From Pseudomonas sp. PH1b (GTDB taxonomy: Bacteria > Pseudomonadota > Gammaproteobacteria > Pseudomonadales > Pseudomonadaceae): a stretch of DNA of 64,000 bases. The position numbers and the translations under genes were made by a program. Below, piece by piece: positions 17,066 through 25,536 of the stretch (position 1 is the first letter of the stretch; the number at the start of each line of letters is the position of its first letter). The notes below the pieces were generated by a model. It worked only from the letters and a program-made list of their open reading frames with translations, was not told the DNA's origin and made no database searches. Location of the stretch: NCBI RefSeq assembly GCF_000633395.1, contig NZ_AYMU01000020.1, forward strand, positions 248,001 through 312,000. Direction: 5' to 3'.

Positions 17066-17953
17066 ATGATGATTGAAACAGGGTATGGCGCTCAGGGCCT
17101 GGGGCAAATCGGCAACACCCAGCCGCTGGAAAAACCCCAAGCGGCCGCGCGCGGTGAAACCGTGCACCAAGCGGGCCTATCGTCCGGCGCGGCGAAAAGG
17201 AGCTCGGGTGTCGAGCTGATTGAACCGCGTCAAGTGTTCAAGCCAGAGGGGCTGGGCAAGGTCAGCAGTGAGCTCAATGGCACTGTGGATATGCTGGTGC
17301 TGCTGCTTCGCTTCGCGCAGAAGGCGCGTGAACTGGGCATCGTTCAGCGCGACAGCGAGAACAAGTCGATTATCAGTGCGCAGAAATCCCAGGTGGACGA
17401 AATGCGCAGCGGCTCCAAGTTGATGATCGCCATGGCCGTGATCTCTGGTGTGATGGCTGTTGGCTCGGCGATCACCGGGGCCATCGGTGCGATCAAGAAC
17501 GGCAAGGCGATCAGCCAGGAGAAAACCCTCGAGAAAAACATCTCCGGGCGCAACGAACTGATCGACGCCAAGATGCAGGCAATGGGCAAAACCTCGAAGG
17601 CGGATCGCGCCGAAATCGGCCGGATCTGGTCCAAGGACCAGGCAGCCGACACCAGCGCGCTGAAGTTGACCGGGCAGGGTGTGGATAGCCGCAATGCCAA
17701 GCTGCAAAGCATCAACTCGGTCAATCAGGCGCTCGGACAGATGTCCAGCAACGCGGTGCAGGTCCAGCAGACGGCGGTTCAGGCCAATGCCAAGGAAGAT
17801 GAAGTCAATGCGTCGATTGCCCAGAGCGGAAAGCAAAGGGGCGAAGACCAGGTGAGCTTCAACTCCGAGTTCTGGAAAGAGATGCTGCAGCTGCTTGCGC
17901 AGTACACCCAGAATCACAACCAGGCGGTACGAGCAGCAGCTATCGGCGCTTGA
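17066..17953 (+). CDS. popD: minor translocator PopD
   Basis: 295 residues from the ATG at 17066, which has GAGGAG seven bases upstream; a second ATG follows at once. YopD/PopD family with a single membrane segment at about residues 119-143 and an amphipathic C-terminal region (FWKEMLQLLAQYTQNHNQA). Last gene of the operon, directly followed by a strong terminator. Confidence 0.95.
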   Translation: MMIETGYGAQGLGQIGNTQPLEKPQAAARGETVHQAGLSSGAAKRSSGVELIEPRQVFKPEGLGKVSSELNGTVDMLVLLLRFAQKARELGIVQRDSENKSIISAQKSQVDEMRSGSKLMIAMAVISGVMAVGSAITGAIGAIKNGKAISQEKTLEKNISGRNELIDAKMQAMGKTSKADRAEIGRIWSKDQAADTSALKLTGQGVDSRNAKLQSINSVNQALGQMSSNAVQVQQTAVQANAKEDEVNASIAQSGKQRGEDQVSFNSEFWKEMLQLLAQYTQNHNQAVRAAAIGA

Positions 17954-17971
17954 TGTGATTTTGTCTATAGG

Positions 17972-17999
17972 AAAAAAGCCGCATTGATGCGGCTTTTTT
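17972..17999 (+). terminator. intrinsic terminator after popD
   Basis: GCCGCA, four bases TTGA, TGCGGC, flanked by six A before and six T after: a textbook Rho-independent terminator 19 bases after the popD stop. It separates the translocator operon from the exsC promoter, whose box starts three bases later. Confidence 0.93.
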
Positions 18000-18001
18000 C
18001 T

Positions 18002-18053
18002 TAAAAGAAAAGCCCGTCAGTGACAAAGCCGTTGCATGGCCGGGTGCTAGCAT
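18002..18053 (+). promoter_or_regulatory. ExsA-dependent promoter of exsCEBA
   Basis: The box at 18002-18026 has TAAAAGAA at its 5' end and CAGTGACAA at its 3' end; the middle (AAGCCCG) departs more from the consensus than in the other boxes. A -10 element TAGCAT lies at 18048-18053, 21 bases further, and exsC begins at 18077. This promoter would provide positive autoregulation of exsA, the last gene of the operon. Confidence 0.75.
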
Positions 18054-18076
18054 TTGCCTAGCTCGAGGAGACATGC

Positions 18077-18520
18077 ATGGATTTGAGTATCAAGGTCAAT
18101 CAGCTGCTTGCCGAATTCGCCAGTCGCAGTGGCCTTCCCGCTTTGTCGTTGGATAAAGAAGGCGTTGCAAGCCTTCTGTTTGACGATCAGTTGGGCGTAA
18201 CGCTGGTATTGCTGGCCGGACGTGATCGACTGGTTCTGGAAGCCGATGTGGCGGGGATTGAGACCGTTGGTGACGGGATTTTCCGCCAACTGGCGAGCTT
18301 CAATCGACGCTGGTATCGCTTCGACCTGCATTTTGGTTTTGACGAGGAAACCGGTGTGGTGCAGTTGTACGCCCAGATTCCGGCCGCCGAGTTGACCTTG
18401 TTACGCTTCGAAACCACCTTGGCCAATCTGCTGGATCACGCCGAGTTCTGGCAGAAATTGCTGCCCGCACAGGACAGTACCGCCCAAGTGCAATCCATAC
18501 CTGCCGGCATGAGGGTTTAA
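18077..18520 (+). CDS. exsC: anti-anti-activator and ExsE chaperone ExsC
   Basis: 147 residues with the fold pattern of class I T3SS chaperones, very like P. aeruginosa ExsC (start MDLSIKVNQLLAEFASRSGL, then RQLASFNRRWYRFDLHFGFDE). ExsC binds ExsE when export is closed; when ExsE is secreted, ExsC is freed and captures ExsD, releasing ExsA. A GAGGAG site stands upstream of the ATG. First gene of exsC-E-B-A. Confidence 0.96.
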   Translation: MDLSIKVNQLLAEFASRSGLPALSLDKEGVASLLFDDQLGVTLVLLAGRDRLVLEADVAGIETVGDGIFRQLASFNRRWYRFDLHFGFDEETGVVQLYAQIPAAELTLLRFETTLANLLDHAEFWQKLLPAQDSTAQVQSIPAGMRV

Positions 18521-18528
18521 GCAGAGCT

Positions 18529-18774
18529 ATGAAGATAGACAGCGCTGGCATTTCACTCGCGGCCAAGAGCGACGAGGTGCAAGTGTCCGGGAGTTTTGCC
18601 GGACGCTCGCTCAGTCAGGTGCCCAGCCGCCAGGCAGGAGTTGCCAGTGTGGCTGATCTGGGGCGCTGGCTGGCGACGCAAGTGGCTACCGATCAACAGA
18701 GTGAGCAGCACCTGCAGCGCTTGGTTGATGGCGATGTATCGGCGGTTTATGAGCGTCAGGTTCGTCAGCCATGA
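18529..18774 (+). CDS. exsE: secreted regulator ExsE
   Basis: 81 residues, the same length as P. aeruginosa ExsE and sharing the FAGRSL (FEGRS in P. aeruginosa) and ARWLA/GRWLATQVA patterns and the conserved SEQHLQRLVDGD segment. It is a T3SS substrate without enzyme activity: its export couples secretion to transcription through ExsC. Starts eight bases after exsC and overlaps exsB by four. Confidence 0.93.
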   Translation: MKIDSAGISLAAKSDEVQVSGSFAGRSLSQVPSRQAGVASVADLGRWLATQVATDQQSEQHLQRLVDGDVSAVYERQVRQP

Positions 18775-19190
18775 TCAAGGCGCTGCTGTGCAGTGTTTTT
18801 TTGTTCCTGGTTGGCTGTGTCGGTGTGTCACCCGCGCTGCCGGTGCAGGGGGTGAATGTGAAGGGCGAGGTGCGCATGCCGTCCCCCGTCACGCGCCCGG
18901 CCTATGTCACTGTTCGTCTCTACGCCCAGGTCGAAGGGACGCCGCGACTGATCGCCCAGGCTCGCTACCGGGTGGCGGCGTTGCCCGTGCATTTCGCCTT
19001 TCGTCTGATGCCGCAACAGGTGGTCGGTGAGGGGCTATTGTTGCGCAGTCAGTTGGCCTGGTCCGAAGAGGGGCCTGTTCAGGCTCGAAGTTGGCAGCCT
19101 GTGGTGACCGACAGCAACATGAAAGTAAATCTTGGGCAACTACCGTGTTACCCCAAGTGTGCTGTTCGGTCAGCATCGATGCATCTTTGA
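18771..19190 (+). CDS. exsB: pilotin lipoprotein ExsB (YscW family)
   Basis: 139 residues. The N-terminus MIKALLCSVFLFLVGC is a lipoprotein signal with lipobox LVGC (Cys16). The rest is beta-rich, as in YscW/ExsB pilotins that help the PscC secretin assemble in the outer membrane. Placed between exsE and exsA as in P. aeruginosa, where its translation was long in doubt; here the reading frame and lipobox are clear. Confidence 0.88.
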   Translation: MIKALLCSVFLFLVGCVGVSPALPVQGVNVKGEVRMPSPVTRPAYVTVRLYAQVEGTPRLIAQARYRVAALPVHFAFRLMPQQVVGEGLLLRSQLAWSEEGPVQARSWQPVVTDSNMKVNLGQLPCYPKCAVRSASMHL

Positions 19191-19320
19191 AATTTTTTGT
19201 ATCGTTTTTTTACTGGTTGCTTTGTTAAGTATTCGGATAATTCGCTCGTTATAGAAAGATAGGCGTTAGTTGGTTAAATAAGAGCAATTATTCTAATTCG
19301 ATAATTAACCATTGTTTTGC
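19191..19320. promoter_or_regulatory. AT-rich exsB-exsA intergenic segment
   Basis: A hand count gives 38 G or C in 130 bases (about 29%), far below its surroundings. In P. aeruginosa this gap holds a second, ExsA-independent exsA promoter under Vfr and MvaT control. The low GC fits a site for MvaT/H-NS-type silencers. I could not assign a promoter or a Vfr site with confidence. Confidence 0.5.
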
Positions 19321-19442
19321 AACTGTCGTTAGGCAGCTCATTGTTCAATGCGTCACGTCGTATTACGTCGAGGGTGAGTTGTCGTACGTCGCCTACCTGG
19401 GCGCGGTACAAACTGTATGTGCAGGTAGGGGTCACAAAAAAA

Positions 19443-20258
19443 ATGCAAGGTGCCAGCGTCCGAGCTCGGAAACAAATAAAGCTGTGCCGATGGGCTATTC
19501 CTACGTTTGAGTTTGTCTCGAACGGTGAAGCTGGGATTTATATCCTGATTGAGGGGCAGCTCACACTTCAAGATTGCAATACAACAGTTTGTCTCATGCC
19601 GGGTGAACTGGTTTTCGCTCGTAGAGGCAACTACGTCATCAGTACGGGCGGACATGAAAGTTGTTTAATCTGGATTCCATTATCTGTCCGGTTCCTACAA
19701 GAATTCATTCAACGTTTCGGTTCACTGTTGAGTGAGGTCGAGCGCTGGGACGGACCTGGAGTCAGTCTTGTCGCGTTTGCCAGTACTCCATTGATGGCTG
19801 ACTGCATCAAGGGGCTCGAAGGCTTGATGGTGCACGAGCACCCACCGATGCTGGCCTTGTTGCGGGTCGAAGAATTGTTGATGTTGTTTGCGTTCAGCCC
19901 TCAAGGACCGGCGCTGATGTCGGTGCTGCGCCAACAGGGCAGTCGGCATGTCGAGCGACTGCAGGTGTTCATGGAGCAGCACTATCTCAAGGAGTGGCGG
20001 CTCTGTGAGTTCTCTCGGCAGTTCGGCATGGGCTTGACGACGTTCAAGGAGCTGTTCGGTTCAGTCTATGGCGTTTCCCCTCGTGCCTGGATCAGCGAGC
20101 GGCGTATCCTCTACGCCCATCATTTGTTGCTTAACAGTGAGGTGAGTATTGTGAACATCGCGATGGAAAGCGGTTTTTCCAGTCAGTCCTACTTTACCCA
20201 AAGCTATCGTCGCCGTTTCGGATGTACGCCCAGTCGCTCCAGGCAAGGAAAGGAATAG
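19443..20258 (+). CDS. exsA: AraC-family master activator of the T3SS, ExsA
   Basis: 271 residues from the ATG at 19443 (MQGASVRARKQIK), matching the start of P. aeruginosa ExsA; the frame is open further upstream without similarity. The N-terminal domain (to about 165) binds ExsD and mediates dimerization. The C-terminal domain has two helix-turn-helix units (EFSRQFGMGLTTFKELFGS and AMESGFSSQSYFTQSYRRR), nearly identical to P. aeruginosa ExsA, so the same DNA motif should be recognised, in agreement with the six boxes found. The ribosome site is weak and distant. Confidence 0.96.
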   Translation: MQGASVRARKQIKLCRWAIPTFEFVSNGEAGIYILIEGQLTLQDCNTTVCLMPGELVFARRGNYVISTGGHESCLIWIPLSVRFLQEFIQRFGSLLSEVERWDGPGVSLVAFASTPLMADCIKGLEGLMVHEHPPMLALLRVEELLMLFAFSPQGPALMSVLRQQGSRHVERLQVFMEQHYLKEWRLCEFSRQFGMGLTTFKELFGSVYGVSPRAWISERRILYAHHLLLNSEVSIVNIAMESGFSSQSYFTQSYRRRFGCTPSRSRQGKE

Positions 20259-20267
20259 CGTCAGACT

Positions 20268-20318
20268 AAAAAAAAATGACGTTTTTTGTAAGTTTGGTCC
20301 ATTGGCCCTCAGTAAGAT
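20268..20318 (+). promoter_or_regulatory. ExsA-dependent promoter of exsD-pscB-L
   Basis: The box at 20268-20292 begins with nine A residues, then TGACG and TTTTTTGTAAG. A -10 element TAAGAT stands at 20313-20318 after 20 bases, and exsD begins at 20377. The box starts nine bases after the exsA stop. Confidence 0.83.
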
Positions 20319-20376
20319 TGGTCGCAGTGAAAGATGCTGGCGGGTGTGCTACGAAACGAGATAGTCAAGGCAGAGA

Positions 20377-21210
20377 ATGAGCCAGGAAGATCATAATCAA
20401 CGTCCTCAAGCCGGAATTTTCGCAGGCCGCCGGGTCTCCGTAGTGGGGCAGGATGCCCGGAGTCGAGGCAGAGCTGCGGGCTGTGTATCAGCCGGCTTGT
20501 ACCGTGAATGGGGAATCATCAGCGCACGCCAGTTGAGCTTGTTACAGCGCCTGTTGTCGCGTGTGCAACTGGAGCAGCTGTTTCAGTCCAATTGGCTGCA
20601 GCAGCGTCTTGCCCGCGGAATGGCCCTTGAGCGTGGGGACATTCAATTGGTGTTGCGTTACGCCTCGGCCCAGGGCGAGGACTGGTGTGACTGGCTGGGC
20701 GACCGAATCAACCTGGCCTCGAGCCAGGCAATCATCGATTGGGTCCTGTTGCCGGTCTACAGCTGGTGGGAAAGCCTGTTCGACGAAGCCATCCCCAGTT
20801 GGCGTTCTGCACTGATCGAGTATGAAACCCAGGCTCGTCAATTGCGCATCAGAGCCGAGTTCTGGCGCCAAGTCAGCGCAACCGATTCGCAACTGTCTGA
20901 GCAGGAGTTGGCCAAAGTCGAGCGCTGTGAGGCCAAGACCCAGGCCGAAATGGCGGCGCTGCTGCTCAAGCTGAGTGATGTTTGCGAGCAGGCGAGATTG
21001 GCCTGGCCCAATTGGAATCAAGGGATGGCTGTGTTGCTGGCTGACGGCAAGCTCGATGGCTTTGCGCCTGTGCCGGTGGCGCTGACCTCGCTGTGGGAGC
21101 CGTTGGGCAAACTTGACGAGGACGCTGACGCAGCGGGCGCAGTGCAGCACTTTCTGCGAGAACGGAGCCTGTGTCGGGCTCACGATCATTTTTACTGGCA
21201 GAGCCTCTGA
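20377..21210 (+). CDS. exsD: ExsA anti-activator ExsD
   Basis: 277 residues, within one of P. aeruginosa ExsD. Helical protein that binds ExsA and stops its dimerization and DNA binding; ExsC titrates it when secretion is active. Landmarks: LQRLLSRVQLEQLFQSNWLQ and a C-terminal coiled-coil stretch (VERCEAKTQAEMAALLLKLSD). First gene of the operon with the needle-complex genes, so every activation also makes its own brake. Confidence 0.93.
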   Translation: MSQEDHNQRPQAGIFAGRRVSVVGQDARSRGRAAGCVSAGLYREWGIISARQLSLLQRLLSRVQLEQLFQSNWLQQRLARGMALERGDIQLVLRYASAQGEDWCDWLGDRINLASSQAIIDWVLLPVYSWWESLFDEAIPSWRSALIEYETQARQLRIRAEFWRQVSATDSQLSEQELAKVERCEAKTQAEMAALLLKLSDVCEQARLAWPNWNQGMAVLLADGKLDGFAPVPVALTSLWEPLGKLDEDADAAGAVQHFLRERSLCRAHDHFYWQSL

Positions 21211-21232
21211 CTGCCAGATACGTTGAGGAACT

Positions 21233-21655
21233 ATGGAACATTTACTGACTGGATTGGCCGCGCGAACGGGCCAAGGGCCCTTTGTGGTCGATCGATCAGG
21301 TCGCTATCACCTGCGGATCGACGGGCATAGCCTGTATTTTCGGCGTCAGGGTGATGACCTGGTGCTGTTCAGTCCGCTGAACTGGCAGGTTCAGATCCAA
21401 TCCCCAGCGGATCGAGACTTGCTCGTCAACTTGCTGGGCCAGGTGACCCGTTGGAGCCGGCATTATCCCCAGGCGCTGGCGACCGACGAACAATCCAATC
21501 TCATTCTTGAAGCACGCCTTGATCTGGGTGTCCTCGGGCTCGACGAACTGGAGCAGGCAATGGCGGCGCAGGTCGTCATTCTGGAAACGATCAAGCCAGA
21601 GCTGCTGCTGGCCGGCCTGGAGCCGCAGTGGAAGCAAACGTTATGGCGTCCTTGA
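21233..21655 (+). CDS. pscB: PopN chaperone PscB (YscB family)
   Basis: 140 residues, class I chaperone pattern. Paired with Pcr2 it binds the N-terminus of the gatekeeper PopN. Landmarks: MEHLLTGLAARTGQGPFVVD and DDLVLFSPLNW. Gene order exsD-pscB-pscC is as in P. aeruginosa. Its end overlaps the pscC start by 13 bases. Confidence 0.91.
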   Translation: MEHLLTGLAARTGQGPFVVDRSGRYHLRIDGHSLYFRRQGDDLVLFSPLNWQVQIQSPADRDLLVNLLGQVTRWSRHYPQALATDEQSNLILEARLDLGVLGLDELEQAMAAQVVILETIKPELLLAGLEPQWKQTLWRP

Positions 21656-23454
21656 GTGTTTCGCGGTACTTGGGGCTGGTGCTTGCGTGGCTGTTGACTA
21701 CCACCGCCCACGGCCAGGATCTGGACTGGCCAGCCGTCCCCTACAACTATGTTGCGCAAGGTGAAAGCCTGCGCGATGTGCTGGCCAATTTTGGCGCCAA
21801 CTACGACGGCTCGGTGATTGTCAGTGACAAGGTCAATGACCAGGTCAGCGGGCGCTTCGACCTCAAGGATCCGCAGTCCTTCCTGCAGTTGATGGCCTCG
21901 CTTTACAACCTCATCTGGTATTACGACGGGGCTGTTCTGTATGTATTCAAATCCACCGAAATGCAGTCGCGGCTGGTCAAGCTGGAACAGGTCAGCGAAA
22001 CCGAACTGAGGCAGGCGCTGGAAGCGGCCGGGGTTTGGGAACCGCGTTTTGGCTGGCGCCCGGACATGAGCGGGCGGCTGGTGTATGCCGCTGGCCCTTC
22101 GCGCTACCTTGACCTGGTGGAGCAAACTGCCATGGCCCTGGAGCAGCAACACGCATTGCGCAGTGAAAAAACCGGCGACCTGGCGGTGGAGATCTTCCCG
22201 CTCAAGTACGCGGTCGCTGAGGACCGGCGAATCAAGTACCGCGAGGATGATATTGAAGCCCCTGGTGTGGCGACTATCCTGGCCCGAGTGTTGAGTGACG
22301 CTAACGTGGTGTCGGTCGAAGGGCAGGACAGCCCACGGCAGCCGGTACAGTCCGGGCGGGCGGTGGTTCAGGCCGAGCCCTCGCTCAATGCCATCCTGGT
22401 GCGCGATACCAAGGAGCGCATGCCGATGTATCGGCGCCTGATAACGGCGCTGGATCGTCCGTCGGCGCGTATCGAAGTCGGCTTGTCGATTGTCGACATC
22501 AACGCAGAAAACCTCGCCGAACTGGGGGTGGACTGGCGCGTCGGGATCAGTGCCGGTCCTCGCCATTTGGTCGACATCCGCACGACTAGCCAGAATCTCG
22601 GCGGTCCCGCTTCCGCTGCGGAAGCCGGTGCCAGTCTGGTAGACAGTCGTGGCCTGGATTTCCTGCTGGCGCGAATCACCTTGCTGCAGAGCCAGGGGCG
22701 CGCGCAGATCGGTTCGCGGCCGACTGTGCTGACTCAGGAAAATACCCTGGCGGTGATCGACCACAGCGAAACCTATTACGTCCGTCTCATCGGTGAGCGT
22801 GTGGCTCAACTCACGCCCATCACTTACGGGACCATGCTCAAACTGACGCCGCGGGTGATCCAGTTGGGGGACAAACCGGAAATCAGCCTTAGCCTGCACA
22901 TCGAGGACGGCAACCAGAAACCCAACAGTTCCGGGCCTGGAGGCATTCCCACTATTGCCCGTACCGTGGTCGACACTGTGGCGCGCGTCGGGCACGGCCA
23001 GAGTCTATTGATCGGCGGTATCTACCGCGACGAACTCAACGAGTCGGTACGCAAGGTGCCGCTGCTGGGCGATATCCCGTACCTGGGCGCACTGTTCCGT
23101 TTCAAGTCCAGTCTGACTCGCCGTTCGGTGCGACTGTTCCTGATCGAGCCGCGGCTGATCGACAACGGTCTCGGTCACTTCGTGGCGTTGGGCAGCAAGC
23201 GTGGCTATATGGATGAACTGCTGCAGATCGATGAGTTGTCGAACCAGAGCCTTTCGTTGCAGAAATTGCTCGGCACTGCGCAGTGCCAGGCTCTGGGGCC
23301 GGCTCGCGAGTTGCAGCAGATACTGGCGCAGGCCGGTAAGGACTCTTCGCTGACCGCCTGCAATCAGGGCAACGACACCCCGGGCTGGCGCATTGCCGAA
23401 GGGGCCTGCGTCGAAGGTGTCGAACAGTGCGTCCGTGCGCCTGAGAAGCCCTGA
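21643..23454 (+). CDS. pscC: outer-membrane secretin PscC
   Basis: 603 residues from the ATG at 21643, with GGAAG eight bases upstream (an earlier in-frame GTG is less likely). A Sec signal peptide ends near TTAHG-QDLDW (residues 24-25). N-terminal N0/N1 domains (about 30-170) precede the secretin core (about 350-540) with the typical VPLLGDIPYLGALFRFKS. It forms the 15-subunit outer-membrane ring, with ExsB as pilotin. Confidence 0.96.
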   Translation: MASLSVSRYLGLVLAWLLTTTAHGQDLDWPAVPYNYVAQGESLRDVLANFGANYDGSVIVSDKVNDQVSGRFDLKDPQSFLQLMASLYNLIWYYDGAVLYVFKSTEMQSRLVKLEQVSETELRQALEAAGVWEPRFGWRPDMSGRLVYAAGPSRYLDLVEQTAMALEQQHALRSEKTGDLAVEIFPLKYAVAEDRRIKYREDDIEAPGVATILARVLSDANVVSVEGQDSPRQPVQSGRAVVQAEPSLNAILVRDTKERMPMYRRLITALDRPSARIEVGLSIVDINAENLAELGVDWRVGISAGPRHLVDIRTTSQNLGGPASAAEAGASLVDSRGLDFLLARITLLQSQGRAQIGSRPTVLTQENTLAVIDHSETYYVRLIGERVAQLTPITYGTMLKLTPRVIQLGDKPEISLSLHIEDGNQKPNSSGPGGIPTIARTVVDTVARVGHGQSLLIGGIYRDELNESVRKVPLLGDIPYLGALFRFKSSLTRRSVRLFLIEPRLIDNGLGHFVALGSKRGYMDELLQIDELSNQSLSLQKLLGTAQCQALGPARELQQILAQAGKDSSLTACNQGNDTPGWRIAEGACVEGVEQCVRAPEKP

Positions 23455-23455
23455 A

Positions 23456-24760
23456 ATGAGCTGGAAAATTCGTTTCTACAGCGGCCTCAATCAAGGGGTC
23501 GAAGTACCGCTGGCCGAAGGGCGCGTGGTCATCGGTAGCGATCCTTTGCAAGCCGATCTGGTGCTGGTCGATGAAGGTATTGCGCCGGTCCATCTGGTGT
23601 TGGAGGTCGACCCGCAAGGTGTTCGCCTGCTGGAGTGGGCTGAAGGGCATCAGCCGCTTCAGGAGGGCCAGCCGCTGGCCGGCGGCAGCACGTTGCAGGC
23701 GCTGGTGCGACAGGCTTGTGGGCCGTTGCTGTGGGCCTTCTGTGCTCAGGAACGGCAGTTTTTCGAGCAGTTGCCGATGGCTGCCAACCCTCAAGAACGA
23801 CGTGCGCCGGCGCCCCGGGCTTATTGGGCCGGGCGCCTGATGCTCACCGCCAGCCTGTTGCTGCTGGTGGGGCTCGTGGGGCTGCTGGGAGCGCCATGGT
23901 CGAGTGGCAGCAGTGGTATGAGCAGCGAAGATCCGCTCGTTGCGTTGCGCATGTTTTTGCGTGATCGCCAGTTCCAGTCCGTGCAAGTCGGTGAGCCTCA
24001 GGCCAATGGCAGTATCACGCTCACCGGCTACCTGGAAGATAACCGCACACGGCTGTCACTGCAGCAATACCTGGAGCGCAGCGCACTGACGTATCGGCTC
24101 GACGTACGCAGCATGGAAGAGATTCGCCAAGGGGTGGAATTCATCTTGCAAAAGTTCGGTTATCGCCAGGTACGCACTGTCAATGCCGATCAGCCCGGCT
24201 GGATTCGCCTCACTGGCGAGCTGGCGCTGGAGGATGATCACTGGCTGCAGATCGATAACCTGCTAAAGGCCGATGTCCCCGGCTTACTGGGTGTGGAAAA
24301 CCGCGTACGCCTGGCCGGCTCGCACCTTAAGCGACTCGACCAGATGCTTGCCGATTTCGGGCTTGAAGCGGCGCTGGCCTATCAAGACAAAGGTGAACGC
24401 ATCGAGTTGCGCGGGGCGCTTGATGAGGCTCAGCTCAACCAGTTCTATAAGTTGCAGCGTGAATTTCGTCAGGAGTTCGGTGCACGCCCAGCCCTTGAGC
24501 TGCTCAGCCGCAACAAGCGCGCCAGCAGCGATGAGCTGGAGTTTGTGGTGCGTTCGGTGTCCTTGGGCAAATTGCCTTATGTGGTGCTGGGCGACGGCCA
24601 GAAATACCCGGTTGATGCGTCGACTCCCCAAGGCGTGAGGGTGTTGGCGATCAATGCTGACGCTGTGGTCGTCAGTCGCGGCAAGCAACAGTTCATCATC
24701 AATCTCAAAGGAGAGCCGCTTAATGATGACGGTTTTGGAGGAGCGTCTGCGCGCCGCTGA
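23456..24760 (+). CDS. pscD: inner-membrane ring protein PscD
   Basis: 434 residues from the ATG one base after the pscC stop (MSWKIRFYSG). Cytosolic FHA-like domain (1-105), single membrane segment (about 124-145), then periplasmic ring-building repeats reaching the secretin. Family YscD/PscD. The cytosolic domain contacts PscK of the sorting platform. Confidence 0.95.
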   Translation: MSWKIRFYSGLNQGVEVPLAEGRVVIGSDPLQADLVLVDEGIAPVHLVLEVDPQGVRLLEWAEGHQPLQEGQPLAGGSTLQALVRQACGPLLWAFCAQERQFFEQLPMAANPQERRAPAPRAYWAGRLMLTASLLLLVGLVGLLGAPWSSGSSGMSSEDPLVALRMFLRDRQFQSVQVGEPQANGSITLTGYLEDNRTRLSLQQYLERSALTYRLDVRSMEEIRQGVEFILQKFGYRQVRTVNADQPGWIRLTGELALEDDHWLQIDNLLKADVPGLLGVENRVRLAGSHLKRLDQMLADFGLEAALAYQDKGERIELRGALDEAQLNQFYKLQREFRQEFGARPALELLSRNKRASSDELEFVVRSVSLGKLPYVVLGDGQKYPVDASTPQGVRVLAINADAVVVSRGKQQFIINLKGEPLNDDGFGGASARR

Positions 24761-24929
24761 CGTAGATTTTGAACGGCAGATACGCACGCAGTTGGAGCAG
24801 GCCCAGGCCCAGGTCAAATGTCGCTTGATGAGCGGCGGTGAGCCTCGGCAATACCAGCAATGGCAGATGGAAGCCCAGGCAGTCGAGGCCGCCATCAATA
24901 TTCTCAACACGCTCAAGGGAGCTTCGTGA
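24723..24929 (+). CDS. pscE: needle subunit co-chaperone PscE
   Basis: 68 residues starting at the ATG at 24723, with AAGGAG nine bases upstream; it begins inside the end of pscD. Small helical protein that together with PscG keeps the needle subunit PscF monomeric. Landmarks: LEERLRAADVDFERQ and the RQYQQWQ segment, matching the P. aeruginosa pattern (67 residues). Its TGA overlaps the pscF ATG. Confidence 0.92.
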   Translation: MMTVLEERLRAADVDFERQIRTQLEQAQAQVKCRLMSGGEPRQYQQWQMEAQAVEAAINILNTLKGAS

Positions 24930-25183
24930 TGGCATCGATCTTTACCAATGACAGCAGCGTCAACACCCTCGACAAAGTCGCGGATAACCTCAAGGAACAG
25001 GCGAACAACGCCAATAAGGAAGTTGGCGACGCTATCGCGGCGCTCAAGGACTCCGCCGACAACCCGGCGCTGTTGGCCGAGCTTCAGCACAAACTCAACA
25101 AATGGTCGGTGATTTACAACATCAACTCGACCGTTACACGTTCGATGAGAGACCTGATGCAAGGCATCTTGCAGAAAATCTGA
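24929..25183 (+). CDS. pscF: needle subunit PscF
   Basis: 84 residues. The C-terminal half (NPALLAELQHKLNKWSVIYN, then STVTRSMRDLMQGILQKI) is almost identical to P. aeruginosa PscF; the first ten residues differ. It polymerizes to the hollow needle with the C-terminus lining the channel. The start overlaps the pscE stop by one base. Confidence 0.97.
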   Translation: MASIFTNDSSVNTLDKVADNLKEQANNANKEVGDAIAALKDSADNPALLAELQHKLNKWSVIYNINSTVTRSMRDLMQGILQKI

Positions 25184-25536
25184 TGATGGACAGTTCATTG
25201 AAAGGGCTGATGGCAGAACTAGCCCTGGCCGGTACCGGCCACCATTGCCACGAAGAAGCCCAACAGATTGCCAACTGGCTCGAGCAGGTTGAAGGGCCGG
25301 CGCAAGTCGTGTGCCTGATCCGTCTTTCCAGCCTGATGAATCAAGGGCATTACCAACAGGCGTTGGTGTTGGGCGAGCGTCAGTCGTGGCCGGAGCTGGA
25401 GCCCTGGCTGGCGTTGTGTGAATGGCGACTGGGTCTGGGGTCGGCGCTGGATCGGCGTCTGGCCGGGCTGGCTGCGAGCGAGGACCCGCGCCTGTTGCAG
25501 TTTGCCCATGGCATGCGCAACCCGGAGGGGGCATGA
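25183..25536 (+). CDS. pscG: needle chaperone PscG
   Basis: 117 residues (or 116 from the second ATG), TPR-fold chaperone that wraps the C-terminal helix of PscF. Landmarks: LAGTGHHCHEEAQQIANWLE, RLSSLMNQGHYQQAL and ALCEWRLGLGSALDRRLAGL, the last almost as in P. aeruginosa. Start overlaps the pscF stop; end overlaps pscH by four bases. Confidence 0.94.
   Translation: MMDSSLKGLMAELALAGTGHHCHEEAQQIANWLEQVEGPAQVVCLIRLSSLMNQGHYQQALVLGERQSWPELEPWLALCEWRLGLGSALDRRLAGLAASEDPRLLQFAHGMRNPEGA

Noticed and set aside
19317..19442. N-terminal extension of ExsA by 42 codons
   Set aside because: ExsA similarity begins exactly at MQG (19443), and the upstream part lies in the AT-rich regulatory region.
21463..22995. 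A 510-codon minus-strand frame opposite pscB and pscC
   Set aside because: Antisense to two well-identified T3SS genes, with no recognisable protein.
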